A stretch of 64,000 bases of DNA. Origin: CAIWHR01 sp963726765. Its GTDB lineage: Bacteria > Pseudomonadota > Gammaproteobacteria > Burkholderiales > Casimicrobiaceae. The stretch is from the NCBI GenBank assembly GCA_963726765.1, contig CAVSDH010000013.1, forward strand, positions 143,222 through 207,221. The letters are read 5' to 3'. Of the stretch, positions 1-8,725 are shown one piece after another; position 1 is the stretch's first letter; every line of letters starts with the position of its first letter. Under the pieces are notes generated by a model. That model had not been told where the DNA came from, made no database searches, and saw nothing but the letters and a program-made list of their open reading frames with translations. Position numbers and translations under genes: made by a program.

Positions 1-93
1 GATGCCGAACAGGACCGCCGCCGCAAGCCGCTCCCTGGCGCCGTGGCGTTCGAGCCATGACGGGAAGGCATTGCGGCGCGGAGGTCGGGTCAC
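1..93 (-). CDS. possible N-terminus of an unidentified protein, cut by the window edge
   Basis: A GTG at 93 opens a frame that stays open to base 1 (31 codons). It reads a basic N-terminus followed by WLERHGARERLAAAVLFGI, which could lead into a membrane segment. No family can be assigned from so little sequence, and a chance frame in high-GC DNA is not excluded. Between this frame and the end of the hydrolase at 324 I see no gene. Confidence 0.22.
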   Translation of the reverse strand, partial: MTRPPRRNAFPSWLERHGARERLAAAVLFGI

Positions 94-323
94 GTTCGGT
101 CGTCACTGCTTGTGCAACGGGTCGTATTGTAAGTGCGCAACGGCTCCACCCACGCTGTCGGGCACGACGTGAACACGTTTGGCGCTCGATACCGCGGCAC
201 ATTGCGTGAATTGTCAATGTGCCGACGCCATTGAGCTTGCCCTGCGGCAGCCCTGCGTCGTGTTCGAACCGGGGACGTCCCGCGAGGATGCCCAGTTCAG
301 GGTCGAGGCCGATGAATTCGCCC

Positions 324-1548
324 TCAGCGCGCTTGAGGGGAGACCGCCAGCCAGCTCCTGATCCGCTCGTACACGCTGCGATTGCAGAGCAGGTCGAAAT
401 GTCCCATTCCGTAGGCGACCCAGCGGTTGGCTTCCGGGATCGCGAGACAGAGGCGGGCGTCGCGATGGCGGCCCAACGCGCTCTTCACGGGCACCAGGCC
501 GTCACCGCGGGGAGTCGTTGCCGAAGCACCCGCCGGCTGTCGGCTCGCCGCAATGGCGTAACAGGCAATTCCTTCGGGCAACGGCAAAGCGTCGCGCGCG
601 CGCGGACTTCGTCCTGCATGCGCCTGCGGGACATCGTCGCGCAGATGTCCATGGCGCAGGTCCTTGATTCCTGCGCTGCGGACTTTGCCCAATCGCGCGA
701 ACGGCGCGGTATAGGGACTGATTTCCAGGAGCGCATCGGCCCAGGCGCCTGCGCGCTCCATGGGCGCGCCGAAGTGCGGCGTTCCGAGAAACACCAGACG
801 ATCGAGATGCCCGGGCCAGGTTGCGTCCGCAATTGCCGCGTAGTGGCAAGCGCTGCGCACGACGAGGCCCCCCATGCTGTGGCCCAGGATGGCCAATGAT
901 TCGACCGGACACGGCCATTCGCGGACGAGTGTTTCCATCAGCCCTGCAAGCTCACGGCCGTTGTCGGAGATGTGCCGTCCGGAGTTGTAATGCACGTAGA
1001 TCGGTGTGTAGCCGAGATCGCGCGCGAGGGCCTCCCCGTGGTCATGACCGTCTCGCATCCATTGCAAGTCGTTCATGCACAGTCCGTGCGCCAATACCAG
1101 CACTTTGCGTCCGGGCTTCGGAAACACGGCGGCGAGCGCGGCACGCTTGACGTCGAGCGGCATCCCCCCTGCGCGCAGGCTCATCGTTATCGCCAGACGG
1201 ATTGGCGGTCGCCGCAAGATAGTCGCCGAGCACTCCGTTGAGCGCCGCAAGCACCGCCTCGCGTTCATGCGACGAACCGTTCTCGGCGAGCAGAGGCGCG
1301 AGCATTCCGAGCAACGCATCGACACCCAGGCCAACAACGCGGGTGACGCCGCGCACAGACCGGTAAACGAAGCCGGTGATGCCGCGGGTGCTGCCGTCAG
1401 GCGATTCGCCGAGCACGCCTGGCGTACGGGCGACGGTATGGTGCATCGCCTCGACCAGGTCCGTCAGGCCGACGGTGGCGTCGTTCGCCAATCGGTGAAA
1501 GCCGCGCAGATCCGACAGTCGAAGGTGGGAAGCCTTAAGCTTAGGCAT
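324..1548 (-). CDS. alpha/beta-hydrolase, lipase/esterase-like (frameshifted)
   Basis: About 407 codons when read through one frame change. The N-terminal part starts at ATG 1548 (MPKLKASHLR) and carries a helical region (LTDLVEAMHHTVARTPG). The C-terminal part has the hydrolase core: the strand VLVLAHGLCMND, the nucleophile elbow GHSMGG, FLGTPHFGAPMER, and a late GDGLVPVKSALGRH with MGHFDLL, which probably hold the acid and histidine of the triad. The two halves sit in adjacent frames and join between about 1160 and 1195 (one surplus base). The fold is clear. The substrate, a lipid ester or PHA-type ester, is inference from the neighbouring fatty-acid genes. It is divergent from the psrA-like regulator. 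Confidence 0.75.
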
Positions 1549-1680
1549 GAAAAATCGTGGTCGCGATTGAAGTGTCGGCGTCGATGGCAACGGACGAACG
1601 TGCGGGAATTGGATCGATTCCCAACTGATCCGCTCGCGCAGGGATGCTCCACCTAGGGAGTTGTTCCTTGGGCTGTTTAC

Positions 1681-1696
1681 TGAGAGCAAGCGCTCA
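1681..1696. promoter_or_regulatory. imperfect palindrome between divergent genes, possible TetR-family site
   Basis: TGAGAGCAAGCGCTCA has TGAG/CTCA arms and a GC-AA-GC core with one mismatched pair. It lies in the hydrolase/regulator intergenic region, upstream of both genes. TetR-family proteins of lipid metabolism often use AAGCGCTT-like centres. Assignment to any regulator is inference. Confidence 0.25.
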
Positions 1697-1759
1697 CTGT
1701 CGTGCGCGCGGCGGTCGTCGTGATGCCAAGAGACTCTCCGACTCCTTTGGACGGCACGC

Positions 1760-1789
1760 TTGACATCATGGGGGAACTCGTCTCAATAT
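1760..1789 (+). promoter_or_regulatory. sigma70-type promoter of the psrA-like gene
   Basis: A consensus -35 hexamer TTGACA (1760-1765) is followed after 18 bases by a weak -10 CAATAT (1784-1789). The predicted start of transcription, near 1796, falls inside the palindrome at 1790-1805, the classical arrangement for autorepression. It implies that translation starts downstream of 1800. Confidence 0.5.
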
Positions 1790-1805
1790 TCAAACGAACG
1801 TTTGA
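1790..1805. promoter_or_regulatory. PsrA-type operator
   Basis: TCAAACGAACGTTTGA is a perfect 7-base inverted repeat with a 2-base centre. It contains CAAAC-N4-GTTTG, which agrees with the C/GAAAC-N2-4-GTTTG/C motif reported for Pseudomonas PsrA. It overlaps the predicted transcription start of the adjacent psrA-like gene, so autorepression relieved by long-chain acyl ligands is the likely role. Confidence 0.6.
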
Positions 1806-1818
1806 TCTTGTTCGCGCG

Positions 1819-2598
1819 ATGAACGTCGCGACTCACCGACGAGGTTTGGCAATCGTGGACGGCAGTGCCATCCGGATTCTCGATAAGGCGGGTCCGGGAG
1901 CCACCAAGGACCGGATCCTCGACACCGCGGAGTCGCTCTTCATGGAGCACGGGTTCGAGGGCACCAGCCTGCGCTCGATCACGGCGGCGGCACGCGTCAA
2001 CCTCGCGGCGGTCAACTATCACTTCGGCAGCAAGGAGGAACTCTTCCAGGCCGTGCTGACGCGAAGGCTCGATCCCATGAACCAGGAGCGCGTCGACCTC
2101 CTGACAGCGCTCGAGGCCGCCGTGGCGCCGCGCCACGTGGCGTGCGAGCAGATCCTGTCCGCGATGTTCGTGCCGGCGCTGAAACTCGCGCGCGACCGCG
2201 AACGCGGCGGCAAGGACTTCCTGCGCCTTCTCGGTCGCGCCTATGCGGACCCTGCGCCGTTCGTCCGCCAATTCCTGTCGGAGCAGTATGCCGCGATGAT
2301 CGCGCGGTTCAAGGCAGCGTTCGGGCGGGCGCTGCCGGAACTGCCCGCCAAGGAACTCTCGTGGCGCCTGCATTTCATCATGGGCGCGCTGTCCTACACG
2401 CTCGCCGGAACCGACGCGCTCAAGCTGATCGCCGAGCTTACCCCCGCGGAGTCGGGCAACGACGAAATGCTGCTGCGGAGGCTAGCGCCATTCCTGCTTG
2501 CCGGTTTGCAATCGCCGCTTCCGGAGTCTTCCGCCGCTGGCCGTGCTCTCGACGGCGAATTGAAGCTTCTGCGCTGCAGCGCTCCCGATCCCCGATGA
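1819..2598 (+). CDS. psrA: TetR-family regulator of fatty-acid degradation, PsrA-like
   Basis: The TetR DNA-binding domain lies at about residues 28-75 (RILDTAESLFMEHGFEGTSL, then the recognition helix VNLAAVNYHFGSK). The ligand-binding part shows FLRLLGRAYADP and RLHFIMGALSYTLAG, which match the Pseudomonas PsrA pattern as I remember it. The frame is open from 1702, but the promoter and operator at 1760-1805 rule out the early starts. I choose ATG 1819; GTG 1855, 14 bases after a GAGG, is a good alternative. The gene ends 22 bases before fadE, so it probably leads or overlaps the fad operon and represses beta-oxidation when acyl-CoA is scarce. Confidence 0.82.
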   Translation: MNVATHRRGLAIVDGSAIRILDKAGPGATKDRILDTAESLFMEHGFEGTSLRSITAAARVNLAAVNYHFGSKEELFQAVLTRRLDPMNQERVDLLTALEAAVAPRHVACEQILSAMFVPALKLARDRERGGKDFLRLLGRAYADPAPFVRQFLSEQYAAMIARFKAAFGRALPELPAKELSWRLHFIMGALSYTLAGTDALKLIAELTPAESGNDEMLLRRLAPFLLAGLQSPLPESSAAGRALDGELKLLRCSAPDPR

Positions 2599-2620
2599 TC
2601 CTCCCTCCAAGGAGTCCTCG

Positions 2621-5131
2621 ATGCTGACCCTGCTCTGGTTCGTCGCTGTGCTTCTGGGCGCCCTCGCGCTCGCCTATGTCAATGCCTCCGGCATTCTGTG
2701 GAGCGCAGCCCTCGCAGGCGCCATCGCCGTCGCGTGGGGGGCGCACATCTTTCCCGGCTGGCTTGCCATCGCGCTGAGCCTCGTCTTCGTGCTGCTCGCC
2801 ATTCCGATGAACATCCCGGTCCTGCGGCGCAAGCTGATCAGCGACGCGGTGCTGTCCGCATTCCGCAAGGTGCTGCCGCCGATGTCGCAGACGGAACGCG
2901 AGGCCATCGAGGCGGGAACCGTCTGGTGGGACGGCGAGCTTTTTTCCGGCCGGCCGCAGTGGCGGAAGCTGCTCGACACGCCGCCCCCGGCGCTCACGGC
3001 CGACGAGCAGCGCTTCCTCGACAACGAGACCAGCGAGCTGTGCGCGATGGTGACGGACTGGGAAACGACCAACGTGGCGCGCGATCTCCCGCCTGCCGTC
3101 TGGCAATTCATCAAGGACAAGGGTTTCTGGGGCATGAACATCGCGAAGGAGTACGGCGGGCTGGGCTTCTCCGCGTACGCGCATTCACAGGTCATGACCA
3201 AGCTGTCGACGCACTCGGGCACGATTTCGGTGACGGTGATGGTGCCGAACTCGCTCGGACCGGGCGAGCTGCTTGCGCACTACGGCACCGACGAGCAGAA
3301 GCGCCACTACCTGCCGCGCCTCGCGAAGGGGCTGGAGATTCCCTGCTTTGCGCTCACCAATCCGAACGCGGGCTCCGATGCCGCGGCGATTCCCGACTAC
3401 GGTGTCGTGTGCTGGGGCGAGCACGATGGGAAGCGCGCCCTCGGCCTCCGCGTCACCTGGGATAAGCGCTACATCACGCTGGGGCCGGTCGCCTCGCTGC
3501 TCGGTCTTGCGTTCCGGGCATACGACCCCGAGCACCTCGTGGGCGACAAGGACGACATCGGCATCACCTGCGCATTGATTCCGACATCGCATCCCGGGGT
3601 CGACGTCGGGCGCCGGCACATGCCGTTGAACGCGGTGTTCCAGAACGGCCCGACGTGGGGCAAAGACGTCTTCATCCCGATGGACTGGATCATCGGCGGG
3701 CAGCCGATGCTGGGCCGTGGCTGGCGGATGCTGATGGAGTGCCTCGCCGCGGGACGCGGCATCTCGCTGCCCTCGTCCGGCACCGGCATGGCCAAGCTCG
3801 CGGTGCGCACCACCGGCGGTTACGCGCGCGTACGCACGCAATTCAAGATGCCGATCGGCCGCTTCGAGGGCATCGAGGAAGCGCTGACGCGCATGGGCGG
3901 CAACCTCTACATGATGGACGCCGCGCGCGTCCTCACCGCAGGTGCGATCGACCTGGGCGAAAAGCCCGCAGTGCTGTCGGGAATCGCGAAGCTCCACCTC
4001 ACCGAGCGGGGCCGTCAGGTTGTCATCGATGCGATGGACGTCGTCGGCGGAAAGGGCATCATGATGGGGCCGTCGAATTTCCTCGGCGCCGCGTACATGC
4101 AGCTCCCGGTCGCGATCACGGTCGAAGGCGCGAACATCCTGACGCGCAGCCTGATCGTGTTCGGCCAGGGCGCGATCCGCTGTCATCCGTTCGTGCTGAA
4201 GGAAATCCTGGCGACGCGCGAATCCGATTCCGCGAAGGCATCGGCCGCCTACGATGCGGCGCTCTTCGGCCACATCGGATTCGCGTTGTCGAACATGGCA
4301 CGAACGCTCGTCACCGGACTCACGGGCTCGCACTTCGTGAGCGTGCCCGCGAACGTGGCGCCGGAAACGCACCGCTACTACCAGCAGCTCACCCGCTTTT
4401 CCGCGGCGCTCGCGTTTCTCGCCGACGTCTCGATGGGCTCGCTGGGCGGCGCGCTGAAGCGCAAGGAAAAGCTCTCGGCGCGGCTGGGCGACATCCTGTC
4501 GCTCATGTACCTCTGCTCGGCCACGCTGAAGCGCTACGAGGACGAAGGCCGGCAACAGGCCGACGCACCGCTCATGCACTGGGCCATGTGGGACGCGATG
4601 TTCAAGGCGCAAACGGCGTTCGAGGGCGTCATCTCCAATTTCCCCAATCGAGCGATCGCGGCCGTCATGCGGAGAATAGTATTCCCGCTCGGCCGGCCGT
4701 ATTTCGTGCCCTCCGATGCGCTGGGCCACGAGGTCGCAAAGCTGCTCCTCGAGCCTTCCGCGACGCGCGACCGTCTCACCGCCGGCATGTACACGCCGAC
4801 GACGGGAGACAATCCGGTGGCGCAAGTCGAGCGCGCCCTGGCGGCGACGCTCGCAGCGGAACCGGTCGAGGCGAAAATCCGCGCTGCGGCGAAGGAAGGT
4901 CGCGTCGACGCGAAGCTGCCGGCGGGAGGCGGCCTCGACGTTCTCGTTGCACGGGCGCAAAGCGCCGGCGTGATCACCGCGGCCGAGGGCACGCTGGTGC
5001 TCGCCGCGCGCGATCTCACCGCCAAGGTCATCCGGGTCGACGATTTTCCTCAGGATCTCGGCCTGTCCGAGATGCTGGCCCCGCACGAGGAAGCCCCCGC
5101 GCCGGCGCCGGTGCACAAGGCGGCCGCATGA
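2621..5131 (+). CDS. fadE: acyl-CoA dehydrogenase FadE, membrane-anchored
   Basis: This 836-residue protein is close to the length of E. coli FadE (814). It catalyses the first oxidation of beta-oxidation, acyl-CoA to trans-2-enoyl-CoA with FAD. Residues 1-70 are very hydrophobic, giving two or three membrane segments. The dehydrogenase core follows: WGMNIAKEYGGLGFSAYAHS, ALTNPNAGSDAAA (flavin/substrate loop) and later MDVVGGKGIMMGPSNFLG and ITVEGANILTRSLIVFGQGA. The C-terminal third is the FadE-specific extension. AAGGAG at 2609-2614, six bases before ATG 2621, supports the start. It is the first enzyme gene after the psrA-like regulator. Confidence 0.95.
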   Translation: MLTLLWFVAVLLGALALAYVNASGILWSAALAGAIAVAWGAHIFPGWLAIALSLVFVLLAIPMNIPVLRRKLISDAVLSAFRKVLPPMSQTEREAIEAGTVWWDGELFSGRPQWRKLLDTPPPALTADEQRFLDNETSELCAMVTDWETTNVARDLPPAVWQFIKDKGFWGMNIAKEYGGLGFSAYAHSQVMTKLSTHSGTISVTVMVPNSLGPGELLAHYGTDEQKRHYLPRLAKGLEIPCFALTNPNAGSDAAAIPDYGVVCWGEHDGKRALGLRVTWDKRYITLGPVASLLGLAFRAYDPEHLVGDKDDIGITCALIPTSHPGVDVGRRHMPLNAVFQNGPTWGKDVFIPMDWIIGGQPMLGRGWRMLMECLAAGRGISLPSSGTGMAKLAVRTTGGYARVRTQFKMPIGRFEGIEEALTRMGGNLYMMDAARVLTAGAIDLGEKPAVLSGIAKLHLTERGRQVVIDAMDVVGGKGIMMGPSNFLGAAYMQLPVAITVEGANILTRSLIVFGQGAIRCHPFVLKEILATRESDSAKASAAYDAALFGHIGFALSNMARTLVTGLTGSHFVSVPANVAPETHRYYQQLTRFSAALAFLADVSMGSLGGALKRKEKLSARLGDILSLMYLCSATLKRYEDEGRQQADAPLMHWAMWDAMFKAQTAFEGVISNFPNRAIAAVMRRIVFPLGRPYFVPSDALGHEVAKLLLEPSATRDRLTAGMYTPTTGDNPVAQVERALAATLAAEPVEAKIRAAAKEGRVDAKLPAGGGLDVLVARAQSAGVITAAEGTLVLAARDLTAKVIRVDDFPQDLGLSEMLAPHEEAPAPAPVHKAAA

Positions 5132-5188
5132 TGACGCCGCTGCGCATTGCCGCCTGAATTGCGCTTCGGCGTGCCCGAGGAGATTCCA

Positions 5189-6472
5189 TTGAGCGAACCG
5201 GTCTACATCGTCGACGGCGCGCGCACGCCGTTTCTCAAGGCGCGCAATCGCCCCGGGCCGTTCGCCGCTTCCGACCTCGCGACCGACGCCGGCCGCGCGC
5301 TGCTTCTGCGCCAGGTGTTCGATCCGCCGGAACTGGACGAGGTCATCCTCGGATGTGCGGCGCCGTCGCCGGACGAGGTCAACATCGGGCGCGTGGTCGC
5401 GCTTCGCATGGGTTGCGGGCAGAAGGTGCCCGGATGGACCGTGATGCGCAATTGCGCATCGGGCATGCAGGCGCTCGATTCTGCCATCGCCAACATCCGC
5501 ACCGGCCGGTCGAACCTCGTTCTCGCCGGCGGCGTCGACGCGCTGTCGCGCGCACCGTTGCTGTTCTCCGATGCAATGGTCGTTTGGCTCGCGAACTGGT
5601 ACGCGGCAAAGTCCATGGGTCAGCGTGCGGCGCTGCTCACGAAATTTCGTCCCGGCTACCTGGCGCCGGTGATCGGCCTCATGAAGGGCCTCACCGATCC
5701 GATGGTCGGGCTGCTCATGGGGCAGACGGCGGAAAATCTGGCCTTCCGGTTCCAGATCACGCGCCGCGAGATGGACGAATTCTCCGCGCGAAGCCATCAG
5801 AAGGTCCTTGCAGCACAGAAGGCCGGGCACTACGACGGCGAAGTCGTTCCCCTCTACGACAGGACGGGCAAACTCTATCCGGCCGATGACGGCGTGCGCG
5901 AGGATTCGACGTCGGACAACCTTGCGAAACTTCGGCCGTTCTTCGACCGCAAGTACGGCAATGTCACTGCGGGCAACAGCTCGCAGGTGACCGACGGCGC
6001 GGCGTGGCTGGTGCTGGCCTCCGAGCGCGCGGTGAAGGAACACAAGCTCGTGCCGAAGGGTCGCATCGTCGATTCCGAATGGGCAGGTCTCGATCCCGCG
6101 CAGATGGGCCTGGGCCCGGTGCATGCGGCCACACCGATCCTCAGGCGACATGGGCTCGGCCTCAACGATCTCGATGCGTGGGAGATCAACGAGGCTTTCG
6201 CGGCACAGGTGATCGCGTGCGAACGGGCGTGGGAGAGCGCCGATTATTGCCGGCAGGAGCTCGGGCAGGACGGCGCCCTCGGCAAACTCGACGAATCCAA
6301 GCTCAATGTCGACGGCGGCGCGATCGCGCTCGGCCATCCGGTCGGCGCGTCCGGTGCGCGGATCGTGCTGCACGTGCTGAACGTTCTCGAGCGCACGGGT
6401 GGCAAGCGCGGCGTGGCAGCGATCTGCATCGGCGGTGGTCTCGGCGGCGCGATGCTGGTCGAGCGCCCCTGA
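5189..6472 (+). CDS. fadI: acetyl-CoA acyltransferase (3-ketoacyl-CoA thiolase), FadI-type
   Basis: A thiolase of 427 residues, the longer length typical of the FadI branch. The acyl-accepting cysteine is near residue 89 in NCASGMQAL. The other signatures are NEAFAAQV, GGAIALGHPVGASGARI and CIGGGLGGA. The start is TTG 5189: GAGGAG lies six bases upstream and the sequence LSEPVYIVDGARTPF begins at the usual thiolase N-terminus. The gene follows fadE by 57 bases and precedes the hydratase/dehydrogenase gene, so it supplies the last step of beta-oxidation in the same operon. The fadI/fadA choice rests on length and context. Confidence 0.9.
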   Translation: MSEPVYIVDGARTPFLKARNRPGPFAASDLATDAGRALLLRQVFDPPELDEVILGCAAPSPDEVNIGRVVALRMGCGQKVPGWTVMRNCASGMQALDSAIANIRTGRSNLVLAGGVDALSRAPLLFSDAMVVWLANWYAAKSMGQRAALLTKFRPGYLAPVIGLMKGLTDPMVGLLMGQTAENLAFRFQITRREMDEFSARSHQKVLAAQKAGHYDGEVVPLYDRTGKLYPADDGVREDSTSDNLAKLRPFFDRKYGNVTAGNSSQVTDGAAWLVLASERAVKEHKLVPKGRIVDSEWAGLDPAQMGLGPVHAATPILRRHGLGLNDLDAWEINEAFAAQVIACERAWESADYCRQELGQDGALGKLDESKLNVDGGAIALGHPVGASGARIVLHVLNVLERTGGKRGVAAICIGGGLGGAMLVERP

Positions 6473-6516
6473 CGCCGTTTGCGATCGCCCACGACCACAC
6501 TCTGCGCGGAACGCCG

Positions 6517-8458
6517 ATGCGACACTGGACACTGACACGCGAATCCGGCGGTGTTGCTCGCCTCACATTCGACAAGGCCGGCGCAACGACGAACACGCTG
6601 TCGGGTGAAGTGTTCGCGGAATTCAACGAGGCGCTGGATCAGCTCGATCGCGATCCGCCGAAAGGCCTCGTCATCGCTTCGGGCAAGGAGAACGGCTTCA
6701 TCGCCGGCGCCGACATCGACGAATTCGGCGAGGTCCGGACCGAAGCGGATGCCGTGGCGCTCGTCAGAGCGCGGGTGGGATACGTTCGAGCGGCTTTCCG
6801 CGGTCAAGTATCCGACGCTGGCGCTGATTCGCGGCTTCTGTCTTGGAGGTGGATTCGAACTGGCGCTCGCGTGCCGTTATCGCGTCGTCGTCGACGAGCC
6901 GGGTACGCGCCTCGGCCTGCCGGAGGTGATGCTGGGCATCGTTCCCGGCTGGGGCGGGATGAAACGCCTGCCGAGGCTGGCGGGGGCGCCCGCCGCGCTC
7001 GACCTCATGCTGACGGGCAAGACGATCGATGCACGCCGCGCGAAACAACTCGGTATCGCCGACGAGTGCGTGCCGCCGCGCGTCATGGAAAACACCGTAC
7101 GCGGCGTGCTGGCAGCGCTGCCGACACCGCGTACGCTGCCGTTTCCGCAGTCGCTGACGCTTGCGGCACCCGTACGCAGGTTCATTGCCGCGCAGGCAAC
7201 GAAGCAGGTCGCGAAGCGCGCGCGGCGCGAGCATTACCCGGCGCCGTACGCGATACTCGACCTGTGGGTGAAGCACGACGGCAATGCGCTCGCGGCGCCG
7301 CCGTCCGATCCGGCCTCCGTGCCGTCGCTGCTGAAGACGCCGACCGCCGCGAACCTGATCCGCGTGTTCCGGCTGCAGGAGCGGCTGAAGTCGCTGGGCA
7401 AGGATGGCGATTTCAAGGCAGCGCACGTGCATGTCGTCGGCGCCGGCACGATGGGCGGCGACATCGCGGCGTGGTGTGCGTTGCGCGGGTTGACGGTGAC
7501 GCTGCAGGATCAGAATGCGGAGCGCCTGGTGCCCGCGATGGGCCGCGCTGCGAAGCTGTTCGCGCAGCGGCTGAAGGACCCGCGCCGCGTGCGCGACGCG
7601 ACGGACCGGCTGATCCCGGACGTCGCCGGCGCCGGCGTCGCGCGCGCCGACGTGATCATCGAGGCGATCTTCGAGAACCTCGAGGCGAAGCGCGGTCTCT
7701 TCGCGGCGCTGGAGGCGAAGGCGAAGCCGGGGGCGCTCCTCGCGACCAACACGTCGAGCATTCCGCTGGAGGACATCGCGACGGCGATGCGCGATCGGAC
7801 GCGACTGATCGGGATCCACTTCTTCAATCCGGTGCCGCAGATGATGCTGGTCGAGGTCGTCGTCGGTGCCGATACCGGAGCCGCGCTGGTGCCTCACGCG
7901 GCAGCGTTCGTTCGCCAGATCGACAAGCTGCCGCTGCCCGTGAAGAGCGCGCCGGGCTTCCTCGTCAACCGGGTGCTGGCGCCGTATCTGATGGAAGCGA
8001 TGCGCTGCGTCGACGAAGGCATCGCACCGGAAACCGTCGACGAGGCCGCGCTCGCGTTCGGGATGCCGATGGGTCCGATCGAGCTCGCCGACACAGTGGG
8101 CCTCGACATCTGTGTCGCGGTCGGCAAGATGCTCTCCCCCGACGCAGTCTCGCCGCCAAGGTTGAAGGCGCTGATCGACGCCGGTCACCTCGGCCGCAAG
8201 TCGAAACGCGGCTTCTACGACTGGTCGACGGGAAAGGCGGCGAAGCAGCCGGCCGGCGCAGTGCCTGCGGGACTTGCGGACCGGCTCGTGGGCCCGTTCG
8301 TTGCCGCCGCCCGCTCGGCCTTGGCCGACGCCATCGTGGCGGATGCCGATCTGGTCGATGCAGGCGCCATCTTCGGGACCGGATTTGCCCCGTTCCGCGG
8401 CGGTCCGCTCCACTTTGCGGAAAGCGGCGCGAGTGACGAGCAGGGGACACGGCCGTAG
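6517..8458 (+). CDS. fadJ: enoyl-CoA hydratase / 3-hydroxyacyl-CoA dehydrogenase, FadB/FadJ type (frameshifted)
   Basis: A two-domain enzyme of about 646 residues. The crotonase domain comes first (FIAGADIDEFGEV, then RGFCLGGGFELALACRYRV, the oxyanion region). The NAD-binding dehydrogenase domain follows (VHVVGAGTMGGDIAA, NTSSIPLEDIA, GIHFFNPVPQMMLVE), then a C-terminal dehydrogenase region. It hydrates enoyl-CoA and oxidises the hydroxyacyl-CoA. The frame changes by +1 at about 6765-6776, between ALVRA and GWDTFERL; both sides are well conserved, so sequence error is the likely cause. ATG 6517 lies 45 bases after the thiolase. FadB versus FadJ cannot be settled, but the FadI-type partner favours FadJ. 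Confidence 0.88.
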
Positions 8459-8725
8459 GCGAGGGGACGCGAGCAGTCACGAGTCGACGCAAGCGGCCGA
8501 CAGGTCGACGCCGCGATTCGAGACAACCGTGCGGAGGCCGCGGAGCGCACGTCGCAGGCCACTCCGCCTCCTGGTTTTCCCTGCGTGCGCCGAGCCTCGC
8601 ATCCGCGGGCTTGGTGTACGATTTGATCGCTGCGCGCGATATCGACGCGAAGGCGGACGCGAAAGACGTCCTGAATCCAGCGGGCGCGACATGGCCACTC
8701 GCCGTGTCCCAGGAGGGGGAGCATC
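8459..8725. other. gene-free spacer before fadD
   Basis: No convincing coding frame, hairpin with T-run or strong promoter was seen in these 267 bases. The only clear signal is the Shine-Dalgarno run AGGAGGGGGA at 8711-8720 for fadD. A separate transcript for fadD is possible but not shown. Confidence 0.5.

Noticed and set aside
1702..1818. Earlier starts (1702, 1723, 1768) for the psrA-like regulator
   Set aside because: They lie upstream of or inside the -35/-10 and operator; the extra residues do not resemble the TetR N-terminus.
3185..6538. Minus-strand open frame of over 1100 codons opposite fadE and the thiolase
   Set aside because: Arg/His/Asp-rich translation with no domain, exactly antisense to well-conserved genes; an artefact of high GC at third codon positions.
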